Below, piece by piece: positions 37,101 to 50,200 of a DNA stretch of 64,000 nt (position 1 is the stretch's first letter; the number at the start of each line of letters is the position of its first letter). This DNA comes from Tubiluchus corallicola (lineage: Eukaryota; Priapulida; Priapulimorpha; Priapulimorphida; Tubiluchidae): assembly GCA_030141605.1 (NCBI GenBank), contig JAQGDQ010000046.1, forward strand, positions 434,001 through 498,000. Reading direction: 5' to 3'. Made by a program: the position numbers and the translations under genes. The notes beneath the pieces are model-generated. The model had not been told where the DNA came from. It saw nothing but the letters and a program-made list of their open reading frames with translations, and did not search any database.

Positions 37101-40100
37101 GTACCACTTAGGAGGTTCTGATGGCTTGTGTACTACTAAGATGACATTTCAGGTCTACTATGCTATGTCGGGCTCAAGTGACAGAGCGAGACTTGAAATC
37201 ACAAGGTTCTGGAGACAGACGCTTGTTGGCCTGTTCACAAGGAAAGGCTGCAATGCATGACCCATTAGCCCTCAAAAAATTAGGGTAATCTCATTACATT
37301 TATTTGCTTTTAAAGGAAACGAGGTGTACATTAAGTGTGTGATACGACTGCAATGTTTTAGATAAATCAAATATGATTTCCATATGATAAAATGTTGCAA
37401 TAATAATACCAATAAAGATTTGAGCCCAAGACACTTTGAGGTCGCCTATGAATATTTGGTCTTCAGGAAGATTTCTCGGTATACCATAGAACATAATGTT
37501 AGCAAGCATAGCTGTTAAAAGCAATGCCAAAGCACATGACAACCTCTGAAAAAAAAACAAATTATATATAGAGGTTCTATAAAAGTTTTTAAGTTATGAG
37601 AGATTAGATTATCAATATTAACAATAACACTACCAGAAAAATAGGGCTTTAAACACAAACCTGAACTCTAGTAAAATGATTTTCGGCTGGTCTCCAAAAC
37701 ACACTGGCCCATAAATGACTATCCCTAAAGCCACCCATAGCTTTGGTTGAAAACACATGAGTAAATGCCTATACACAATATGTAAAGTTGTTACAATGTT
37801 TCGCTTATTTGGTATAATAAAAAAAACAGCCAACTTCACTAAATAAATGTGTGAAGGAAAACAAATTATTCTCGTTCATTAGTTCTTTTGCTTCTCAAAG
37901 TTGGCATTTCTGAGTATGCAACAATGAACATGCTTCTTGTGATCATTTCTTGTCACAAAATGTTTTTCTCTCTGCAACTCCCAAGTAGTTGAAAGGTGTA
38001 AAATGTTGCAATAAGCTGGCAATTCTCTTTGGAAAAATAGGTCTAATCTCTGTGCAAGGTCCACGGCAAGCTGGACAAAACTCTGCTATATGTATATTAC
38101 ATGCTATGCCAAAAAGTCTTTTTAATGATGTATATACTCTCCTTAAAGTTTTTTCTACATCAGGAATTTACGATTGCTCCCAAATTTGCAGAAAATTCTC
38201 AAATTTCAGTTTTTGTTTTCGAAATATTCTGACAAAAATAGAAACCTAAAACAAGCTGTGAGATTGCTGGGAAACTGAGAGTGATGTTAAAAGGCTCCAG
38301 AAAACAGTAAAAAAATGACTAAATAGTGTCAGACATATTTTCATATACTTAGGCAACTTCTTACCATACAAATTGTATTACTGTAACTTACCATAAGTTC
38401 ATCTTTTGAAGTTGGAAATAACCGACATTTCACTGTTTGAGGACCGTGATCAACAGCCAGCCAATTACCATAAGGAAAACACCAGATTTGGTTTGTTTTT
38501 ACATCACTTACAATAACTTTTCTTAAATACCTAAAGCAAAAAAGGAGGATCTATTTGCCTGGCTATAGCTCAGTTAGCTGGCTGTAATTAATGAATTGCT
38601 AACAAAACAATAATAAAACTTATGTGAAAGATACCATTCTCAACAATAACCCTTTTCGTACAAAGAGTGACATCTAGACATTATTGTTGTAGTCAAGTCT
38701 TTCAGCTGCAGTCCATGTTGAGTCCCAAGTCCTTGGGGTTCAAGTCCGAGTCAAGTTACTGTAGCCCTAATATGAGTCAAATCTGGAGTCAGTATGCCCA
38801 AGTGTGAGCTGAGTCTCGAGTTATTATGTCTACGTGTGAGTTGAATCTCGAGTCGTGTTCACATGTTCAACTTCAAATCAAGTTTCAAGTCAAAGTAATC
38901 CCAGATTAAGCCAATTCTCAAGTTCCTGATTAATACTAATAAACTATTCTCGTTAGTTTTGTCCTTATTTTGCTTATTACTGCACTAAATTTATTGAGTA
39001 ATATTGAAGTCTTAAATTTAGCTATATACACTGTATCAGACTAACTGTGCAAGACACATTAATTTTACAAATGATTTTACATTTTATTGATAATGTTACA
39101 GTGGCTTTACTCGTACTAACATATTTATTTTCGAACACACATGAACAGTTAAGTTACATAGGTGGTTCAATTAAAAGAAATTAGTATGCTAGTAGTAAAA
39201 GTAAAATAAATACATATATTAAATACTAACAACAACAACAACAAAAAAGGTACTGAGATTATTTACATATAAGAAGATAAAGCAATTAATTTGAAATGAC
39301 ACCACATATTCTAATAGTTCTCTCAATTAGTACTTTGATAAAAAATTAAAATTTCCATATCCAAAACGTAAGTGTGAGCTCTATATGGCAGTTTCCATAA
39401 TTTACAGATAGCTATATTCTAAGCTGTATCTAAAAAATGTATTTTCGAATTATTCAACTTCCAACTCTGGCAACCATAATATCTTAGACAACACGTTTGA
39501 AGTAGTTGTTCACATTTAAAGTCAGAACAAGCAAATGAAAAGTTACTGGCATGGTAAGCATAATCACTCCGTTTACTAAGAATATCGGCATCATCCGTTA
39601 AATCACATGTAATTACGTGACCCAAATCACTGACTTTATCTGTCCACATTAAATTATACTAAATTATATCAATATAAAATAAGTTATATTATGTATCTAT
39701 GACACAAAAGTGACATTATAATCTGTAGTACTGATTACCATTTACAGGAAGTTATTAAATTTAGAAATACTATGTGAAATATAGATGACATATTTGTGTG
39801 GTCTTGGCTAACAAACCGCTTTAATTGAAGGCCAGCTCAATTAATAGGCACACTCATAGTTGGGCCACTAAATAATTGATTAGCCAGTTTAAAAAGCCTA
39901 CTGTTGAAGAGTTGTGCACTATGTATTTTTATCATGTATTGTCAAGCGTATGTTTAAAGTCGTAATAACACGTAAAAAATTTTAACCGAGCGTAGACGCA
40001 AACACTGCCGGTGAACCCAGAAACTTCAAGAACTACACTTTAGGCAAACATACTGGAATTGAAATGCTTTGCAAAAAAGAACGTTGCAATATCTTAGTTA

Positions 40101-41178
40101 TAACATGCACAATTATTGTTTGTTTTACCGTCAGTAAAGTTTGAGCCACTAGTCAAGTCAGTCTCCAGGCCGAGTCAAGTCGCGAGTCATTTATTACAAG
40201 TCTGATTCATGTCTCTTGAATCAGTGACATGAGTCCGAATCGAGTTCAAGTTGAAAGCAAATTACAGTGCGAGTCAGACTGGAGTCCAAGCCTGAGACTC
40301 GAGTAATACAACACTGCTATACAATATATATTACTGACTGTGAGTGTCAGTCTTTGAAATATTATACTGTTATAGTTTCAGGCGCAGCTATAACACAGCA
40401 AGTTTCTGTTCTTAAAATTTTTTTCTTTGATTACTGTGGAGATCTGGAATATTCTATAGTATAGTAGAACAATTTTCTTACCTTGATTCGAGAACTTTCT
40501 ATACGTGATGCGCGTAGTAGTTTCTAGATTGTTCATTTACACTGATATATAAGGCGGAGCTGGCTGTTCGAATTTATTCTCGTATTCTCAGACACGCTTT
40601 TACGTTTCCAGATTATCACATTGACTGTAAATATTTCGCGTTCCTTTATACTTTTGTGATGTAGAATTCTCGTATAATAAACTAGTTTAATTTGACCACG
40701 CGTTTTCTGGTTTTCTCGACGAGCCGTCCGAGAAAAACAAAACACAACAATTACCATTAAACAGGTGAAATGCTGAAATAATTGATAAGCAATGAAAGTT
40801 AAAAATGCCAATGCATTTTGCAATAATATTGTTGCCTAATCTGATAATGAAAATTTGCATTGCCGAGTATTTCCATAGGTTTCTATTATTGATCAAGCAG
40901 TTTGAAACCTAATGTCATACCTGATACGCTATCTTTGATATTAAAAGAAAATCAAACGAAGAAAAATTAAGTACATATCAGTGGCACATCACACAGAAAA
41001 TGATTTAAAATAATTAAAGAAAAATTAAAAAAGTTCGATCTTAAGACTTACATTAATATCAGTGGTTAAAATAGTTCAGCTAATTCAAGTTCAAAAAACT
41101 GCAACATCCTTGTACATGAAAAAATGTGAATTAAGTTACACAGACTTTCTTTAATCTGTTATTCGAATGTGTGTGTGT

Positions 41179-41261
<83 letters not shown>

Positions 41262-44200
41262 GAGACAATGCGGGAGAGGGATTGTAACAAACCATTTCGG
41301 ATCAAGCCCAGAATTATCGTGCCACACATCAATAGCAATAAGTTGACCAAGGCTACGGCATGTGGTCATTAGGAATCTATCCTGCGCTCCAGCATCAAAT
41401 GCAGATCTGTGTTTATGGTAAAGTCGAGTGGGTAAACTATGCCCATCATTACCTGAAATGTAACTTAATATACTCATCACTTAATATTTACTGCAACAAT
41501 CATAACCGTAATGCACAGCAGGCCTATTTGTGATATAAGAACTTAAGTTCGCAGCATGAAAAGACAAAGCAAACATAAACTGCTGCTTTAGTCACAAGTC
41601 ATTCATTTTCATTATTTCATGTGATCATAATTACAAGATTTTTTAAATATATTAAAGAACCCTTCATGAGTTAAAATTTATTTCTGTTGTGAAATTACTC
41701 AAATGTTTAGCGATTAACTTTAACGATGTAAAGTTTAATAAACATGAAAGTCCACTATAATGAATAGAAGCGTTTACAGAATGATTTAAGCAATCTAGCA
41801 GATCTTCAAAGACTGCTACAGCCTGTATGTACTGCCAGGCAGTAATTAGGTAATTACACCGTAGTTTCAATACAAAATATAAATTCATATGTAACATTAC
41901 ATTATTGGCATCTATGATCCCAGGAGGAAAACCATGCCCGTCAATATAAGACAAAAATTGACCTTATTTAAATATGGCAGTACAATAAGGCTGTGTTAGC
42001 AGGTTAGCCAAAGGAATAACAAATTTGAAAGATTGATATTTTTTCACAACAGAATCATAATAAGCAATACTGGACAATTTTACAAGCTACAACACGATGT
42101 AAGCCTAAAAAACTGCACAATTTCCTGAAAAACACTCCAATAAACACTCAATTTTTTTCTTATTTATTCACCTTCAATATAAATGATAACATTTGCTGTT
42201 GTCCCAGCACCTCGTCTCAGGCCCGTAAATGTAATGATCAGGTAAGCATATGTATCACTAGGATTATTGTCCTCCAGTATTGTTACTCCCAACTATTAAC
42301 ACAGGAATTTGTTAGCAATTCACACAAATAATAGTAAAAATAATTAGAACACTTTTAATGCTAACAATCAACAATAGCAACAAGTACAAGAAAAATTACT
42401 TCAATAGTATTATAATTTAGTTAGGCATTTAGCTTTGTGCTTTTAATCATCATATTTGTCTTTGCGTAATCTATCATACTTATAATTTAGTTGGTCAATA
42501 TTATAAACTCTGAATTTTACTTTTCTCTCAATAGCGTACAGAAAGTATATATGAATTACCGGTTTTCTTTCTTTAGTTATTTTGCATCCTTAGTCAATGA
42601 AAGCCATAACTTTCAGACTCTGTTCTTTCTGTCAATTAACTTTTTTCTTGGCATGGTTCCAACTGGCTTCCAATACTGACAGCCAATAGTCAATAGTCAA
42701 TAGCAGAGGCATTTTTATTAATACATAGACGGTAGATATTGATTAATTACCTACAGATAAAAAAGGTGATGTAGACTACCCTCAAATTTAATTTACCTTC
42801 AAAGCATCTTCCTGATCATGTCTTCTTGCATACACTAACAAAACCAGGTATAAAAACCACACCAGTGATACGAATATAATGACAACAGGATTGTCAAAAA
42901 AAGTTGCAAAAAGAATAACATCTTCAATGGGATTTAGCTCATTTGGCTCAACTACAAGTCGTCCAGCAAATGCTGTCATGTGATAACACTGACAATGAAT
43001 TTGCTTTGGTGTAGTTAATGGTCCTACCTATAACAGAAAACAGGTGATCTAGAAATAACAGTTAATCAGTTTCAAGAGTTACCTGAAAACAGAAACATTG
43101 ACCAGTCACTTTTAGTAATAGATAACTTTAGTCATTGCAATACCTAATTATTTTTACCACATTAATCCATTATGAATGACTAACTTTTGGCAGCAGCAGT
43201 ATTACAAGTTTCTTTGAAGGCAAAGAATGAATTTAGTCTCTGGGACAAAGTTTGTGCCTGCAATTAATCATCGGCCAAACCCTGTGGCTCTGCTGTAAAC
43301 TTCGTTCCTAAAACCTCAAAATGTTGAAGTGAATTTTCGAAGTTGCATCTAGGTTTGTAGTTTGTTTACCACTCATTTTATTTTTTTAGTAGAAATGATT
43401 TAATAAATGGTTAGGTGGGTCTGTGACACAGGACATTAGCCTCTTGGTTTTATAGTGCGTTTTTGTGTTATAGTTGGTGCTACAGCGCAGAGGACTGAAA
43501 AGTAGGCAAACTCCAGTCCATTGGAATCAGGGACAGAAACTAATCTTCACGAAAGGGAGTCTGAGACACACATACAGTGCACTGCTTTTGCAAGAAGTGA
43601 CATTCCTTAGAAATCCTAGGCACACTTTATACCTTAAACACTCTGCATACAAGCCCAGGGCTTGATTGTGCAGCCGAAGTGTACTGAACGAGAAGTGACA
43701 TACAGTCGCCTAATGTCGAAATTTCCTTTTTGTGATACACTGCAAAAATCAACTTAAGAAGTCCTCTGGTGTTAAAAGCCACTGTGAACATATAAGTGGA
43801 ACACAAATATAAAGGTACACAAAAACTTGCAAGTGTACATGGAGCTGTCTATAATTTAGGGTTAAAGAGGTCAATGTACTTATTCTTCTGTGTTTATACT
43901 TCTCTACCATAAGGGCATCACTAACTGCACAGAAATGTTCCCCGCAAAACTTCTGTCACTTCTCCTTCAATACATATTCATGCACATAGTCTATGAAGTA
44001 AACAAATTGTGTAAGAGATGGTAACTAGCACCTCAGAAATAAACTCAGAAAAAGTATGATATAACCTGTCTTGACACTAAACAACAACAAGGTCAGTTAA
44101 TACGTAGAGTGTTTTAAGCTCGATTTCCCACAAAGAAAATTTGCATGTTTCCTTAGGCTGTTCAAATTTTAAATATAAGCAGCTTTTATGTAAAATGCAT

Positions 44201-47200
44201 GCTACTTTCAGCAAAATGGCATCGCCAATATATTAATTTCTGGCATTACATTTACACAGACGATAGTGCAAAAATGGTAGAAGATATAAGCGTGCACCAG
44301 TGTACGAAACATTACAAAGAAAGTACACTAGAGGTAAGCACCTCGTACGAGACCTCTGTTTTCACCCAGACAAATTTCAATAGAATTTCTAAGAGGAAGA
44401 CTGTAATAACTTATGTCAGTTAAATGAGTGTGATATTTGTAATGAAAACACCCTTTGGTATGAAGCACTCAGCCCAAGAGAACAATAGAGCCTTTTCTAA
44501 TATTGTTATATATCACAAAGCTCACGCCTGGTTGGTTGCCTACTAAAGTTTGTAAAAAAATCAGTCAGAAACGAATCAGTACAAAAGACTTCATGGCCGG
44601 TAATTTTTTCATGCAGTTTGTCGCATTTTGTATAAACGGCGCAGTTAACAGAAAACTGCCATATCTATAAACGGATCACCAAGTACATCTAGAAAGTTGT
44701 GGCAGTCATGGTAGTCATAGAAAGAAAGGGACATGAAAGATGACAGCTCTGGTAACTGCTAGGTAAGTGCACTAAACAAATAACTATTTTTGCAATTGAA
44801 GAATTTTTGAGGATCTATGTATATCACATTATCAAATTATTCATTAAATTCTGGAAAAAATTGGTTATATTTTGCATGACAAATTTATCAAGTAGGCACT
44901 GCATAACAGACTCACTGTTAACAGACTCAATCGCTTACTTGACTGAAAAACGTCTGGCATGGGCCGTGTTTATTCAAATGTATATAAAAACTATTGGTAA
45001 TTGAATCAAATAACACCACATAATTGACTCAATATTTTTCCGTCGCATACTTAAAATAAGGAATTTGTATGTACCCAAGGAGCCTTTCCTACTTACGTCA
45101 TCTTTACTTCGCTTCTGTGCACTATAATATCAGTAGAAACAATCATCCGTTTTGTTTGTAAGCAGGCGCATTTATCATGCACTATTACGCTAGCGCAGCA
45201 ATTTTGCTTTGAATGTTATCCCCGAATTTCTGGAAGCTAAACATTTAGTCACTTGTCTTGCGGTTTATTTTTAAAACTCTTGTTTCACGCTTTCAGACTT
45301 AATCAGTTAACAGTTAAAGATGCAGGTACAGTAATCAGCCCGTATTCCGTGAAAAATGGAGCATAAGTGTAAAGATCTAACAGTTAAGGAGAAACTGAAA
45401 ACTTTAGAGCAGTACGATAAACTTCCAAAGATGGGGCAGCGCAGTTAAAAATTTGCTATGGTACTTTTTTTCTAAAAATTTTGAACTGCACAAAGTAATT
45501 TAGGCATTACGTCGTTTCTAAAATTCATTGAATCCCCTGGCAGCGCATGCTATGCTAAGCTGATGACTCATACTTCTATGCCAGTAATACTACACCCATC
45601 GGTTAATAGGTTTAGTCAATTAACTGGGTCAAAACACTTTGGTCCCAAAGTGAGTCTATTAAGCGGCACCTACTATATTGTATATACTGTCTTAATTAAA
45701 ATTTCTACTAATTTTAGTTTCTGCTATGTAGGAAAAGGCTAAGCTACCTGGCATCCATTATTAGACCAGTTCCTTAATGGCACGTCCCAGAATAAACATC
45801 TCGCAGAATAAGAGCTAATATTAAAGTTAATGCGCTTTGCAGGAGGCTGAACTGCAACATAAATGAAAAATCACTCTATATATATATATAAATATATAAA
45901 AACAAAATATATAAATTCATTTGCATTTTATTTTATATACGAATCTAAATGGGAAAAGACTTTAGAAATGAAAATATAAATTTGGTTTAATAGATTTTAT
46001 TTCTTTCAAAGTAAAAATAACTAAAGAAATGTAATTATAGTTAGATTTTAAAAAATGACTAAATTAAAAAAATTAAACAAATGATTGAATATTTTAGTAT
46101 TTTTAGACCGAGATATTATAGTAATAAAATACATCCAGACTTCAAAGTATAGCATTAAGTGGACTAATTTATGATGATGACAATTTTTTTGGAAGCACTA
46201 ACAGAGAGCTAGCGATCAAAAGTCACGATATAATTCAGCAATTTTTAACAGATGTACATGATACTTTGCATTCATATTACTTAGAGAGATGATAACTCTA
46301 GAAAACACAATAGGGTAAAAATAATATTTAAGCAGGTATTCCGAATGAGGTTCAATAGTTTAGTATGCTCTATAACATCAAAGAGAGTGAGGAGATGTAT
46401 TACTACATTAAGATTTAAAATACTAATAACTTCACTGTGAAATAATAGCACGTTAAATGACAGATTAACTCGTGGGCTCCAAATTTTTCCAAATGCCTTG
46501 CTGCAAGGATTTGTTTCAGCTAATGACGATATCATACAGAACTTGAGTGAATATCAGCAGGAGCATTGTGATTTTTATTAGGTCACTAATGAATTCTTCA
46601 TAAGCTGAACAATACCTCAGTACTTATATAATCATGACATAAACAGTGACATTTCTAATATCAAAAAACTTACTGTACCAATGCTCTTTTTGACCAGATA
46701 GCATGGAAAGGTTTGCTGATTTTCTGATTTGTCTCCCATTAGCCACGTCATACAAGGACATGTACATGTTGATTGTTCATCTTCTATAATTACCTATCAG
46801 AATATAGTTAGAAATGTTTTGAGCATGACAGTTGTATTGTACAGTTCAACTCCTTTAAAGTCATGCTAGACAGTACAGTGTGATGCAGCAGCTAAGATGG
46901 CAGGTATATACGGAATTCATTAACATAACGTTTAAAAAATTAATTACAATCTATATCCTACAGCGATTATTTACAACAAAAGTTGAACATTTTATCTACA
47001 GTGAATATAATTTTTTATACATTTAATCAGACAAGTATGACCTTACTATTTGATTTCAATGTTTGCTGCCTACTGATACAAGACATTTTGTAACAATCAA
47101 CCATAAATGCTCACCATATTTGCCTTTACCAAAAACAGACGCAATAGGTGACATTTGTTCAATTAGCCAACTGACTACCATGCATTGCAGGAACAGTTTT

Positions 47201-50200
47201 ACAGGAGTGTTTCATTCCAAAGATGGACTCATGGTCAGTGAGTAAACTATTGTCAGTTAAACAAGATACACATGGCATTTTAAAATTTTAGTAACCATTG
47301 GCAAGATAGAGACAGGGCAATAATTAAGCTATATGAGCACAGAAAATATTTGAAAACGTCTACTCTTTGAGGAATGTTGCACTACTAGTATCTGTGCTCA
47401 CCCTTAAAGATCCAAGCAAGAGGGGATACTAAAAATATCAACAGTTGCTTTTTCATAAAACCCACTAGTCTACAGGAAAGATTACTACAGTGATGTAGTT
47501 CTATTTGGATATTATCAACTGTTAGGTGTAGGGAAGTGACGTCTGCCATAATTCTTTCATTAACGTAATCAGTAATAGTATACTATATTTCCAACAATGG
47601 CAAGCGGATATGTCTTGGTTTTGGACAGTATAATTTGTTAGAAACTTTCAAAAAAGTGATGAAAATATTCCATTTTACTATTAGAAAACATAAAATTTAC
47701 AAAGAGAATGTGCTTGAATATCATTCGATTCCTCTCTTAAATGTCTACAAAATAATTAAAATCTAAATGGCTATTTAAAAGAAGCTACAAAACAGAGATT
47801 TTTCGAAAAAATCCCAAGATTCCTCACTTTCCAGTTCCAAGCTTTGGCAATACCCGAAAAACTTAAAGAGTATCTACTTTAGGCAAGTAATGACCAGCTG
47901 ATAATGTGCTTTCACTTTATGTAGTGAGCCAAGAATTGCCTTACATGGCTTATAAGCAATGCTTTAGAAAAAAACTGTGGTAGTTCCTTTTGGTAATAGT
48001 TTTTACATAAAGCAGATGCGTGAATTTGCACTACGCAAAATTTGAGGCATTTCAAGCATTTCAGCATAAACAGGAAAAACTTCCTACAAATGCAAAACTG
48101 TTATGTATCAGTACCTTTTCCAACAGCCATCCTGCTCCAATGCCTCGATTGTTATGCCAAATACTGATATTTTTTACAATTCCAACAGACTTTGTTTTCA
48201 ATATAAACTCGTCAACTCTAAAATACATTTGTGATAGAGTAGTAAAAATGTCAAGTAATTTTAATACAGTTATCACTTTACCAAAATTAATTTAATTAAA
48301 CAAAAGTATTTACAGTTATAAAAGTTGAAGACTGCAAACACGTACAACGTGTTTTTCTGCTAGTAATGTTTAACAGAGATAAAGATGAAATGCAGAATTC
48401 AAGCAATGTTACAACTTAGTATCAGTACCATTTAACGATAACAATTAAAACTGGTTGCAACATGGCTTAAAAGTAAAGATATTTTTTTCACCAAAAACCC
48501 TTTTCTCTACTGTTACAGTTTGTTTTATGTGCCAAACATAGAAAACTTTTTTTCAAAATGACAATAAATTGTAACATGCTAAGTTTTTTGAAGTAATTGA
48601 AAAGTTACAATTATTGAGTATGAACTTATTTTTCTGTATGTACAGATCTCGTTAAAAAAAGAGGACAAGTTCTCATCAGTTCTGTGCTCTTAAAAGAAAA
48701 GTCACCTTTCTGCTGTCTGTTCGGTATCCACAATTAGTCTTTCTCTAATAGTTCTAATAATTTTCACACATTAAAGCCAATTACCTTTCGTTTGTGTCAA
48801 AACCAGAAAAAGATCACTCAGACAAAAAATGAAAGATTGCTCAGTCAGTCAATAGGTGAATGTAAATCTTGTATACTAAATCAGAAACACTAGCTATGAA
48901 TAAATTCTGAGTTTTAGCCTTTTGAAATTAATTAACTAATAACTAAGATGGATGCTGTCCCGATAGACCATTTACACGAGTTTCCTGCCGAAACGTTGTA
49001 GAAATGTGAAAGAAAGACTAACTGTGGACGCCAGACGATAAATCCGGGAAATTACAGTCAACCTTAGATGTGGTGCTGTTCTTCAACAAAGTTAGACTTG
49101 ATTAAAATTTAAATAACGAATTCTTAAGAAACCAGCTAAAGAAATTTTATCAAATTCGGCAGTAACAACTTTACATACATGCTTTTTCAAGCAAAGTTCA
49201 ATTAAAGGGAAAAAGAGAATGTTAAGGTCCAGTACATCCCAAAAAACTTTATAAAGAAATTTATATTACTTAGCATTACACCTTCCTGTTTGAAAGACTT
49301 ACGTAACTGGAAAGGAATTCTTAATAATTTAAAATGTTAGTGCAACCTGGAAAAGCCGCACTGCATCGCCATCCCAGTGTGCAACACTAATTCACTAAAA
49401 ACATATTATTAATCTTATTAACAATGTAAAGTAATTTATATTCATTTACAGTCATTTATGTTCACTTAGTGAAGATTATGCTACAAATGCAGCGATCATT
49501 TTTTCACACTTTACGCAATGTTATTTAAACTTGATTCAAAAAACTTACAGTTAAAATGGCTGTACCTAATGGTCATTGCAGGAGTTTAAGTTTATAAATT
49601 TTATACAGCATTATTGCATAAACAAGCCCTACATGCAATAAGACAGCATGTTACGTTATATAAAATTTCAAGACGAATTTTTAAAGCTTTGTTTACAGAG
49701 AGTGTTTTCTTCTCCTTTAACAAACAACTTACGCAGCTCGTCCAAAACCTGTTAAGCTACCAATCAGTTTCCTATCTTCAGTAACTCCATGATCACCATA
49801 AAGTTTCACATATACACCAGCAAATGTACCACTGTATTTTATATTGGCTGTGTGCAGAGTGATAAAATATAACACATCTAGATAGGCAAAAACAAAATTT
49901 GCAAGTTCATAAAGGCTAAAAGTTATAAAGGCTAAATCTCTTACTTCGCAATAGAATAAAATCAACTTTGGCTAAAATTGGTGTTTAAAATTAATCAAAA
50001 ATTTATTTAATTTATGCAGAGAATTAAAAACCACATTTCCAAATACAGTGTACTGTGAGTCTTTGATTACAAAGACTAAAACAACTTTTTGTCATTAAAT
50101 TTATATAGATGACTTTCAATATAAGAAAAACACATAGTAAATTTCAGCACGAAATACGAGTGAACATATAAAAAAATTATATTTCGAATGCAAGTACAAA

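Larger units (their letters stand above)
43028..46673. other. Intron between polycystin exons 17 and 18
   Basis: A 3.6-kb intron between the extracellular PLAT and the GPS/TM1 exon. It contains the Tigger-like element described separately and otherwise AT-rich sequence, with a (TA)n-like tract near 45878. No skipped exon was recognised. Confidence 0.5.

Noticed and set aside
38735-38760. GGTTCAAGTCC, resembling a tRNA T-arm
   Set aside because: It is one of many GAGTC/AAGTC words in the hAT-like arrays; there is no acceptor stem or D-arm around it.
41151-41350. ORFs rich in Leu-Ser repeats
   Set aside because: Translation of the (AG)n microsatellite running on past the real exon end at 41293.
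41664-41954. Possible extra PLAT exon (text DGHGFPPG resembling DGHSLPT of the real exon)
   Set aside because: The resemblance covers about six residues only, the acceptor is poor, and the real exons on either side already join in phase. Could be a decayed duplicate exon at most.
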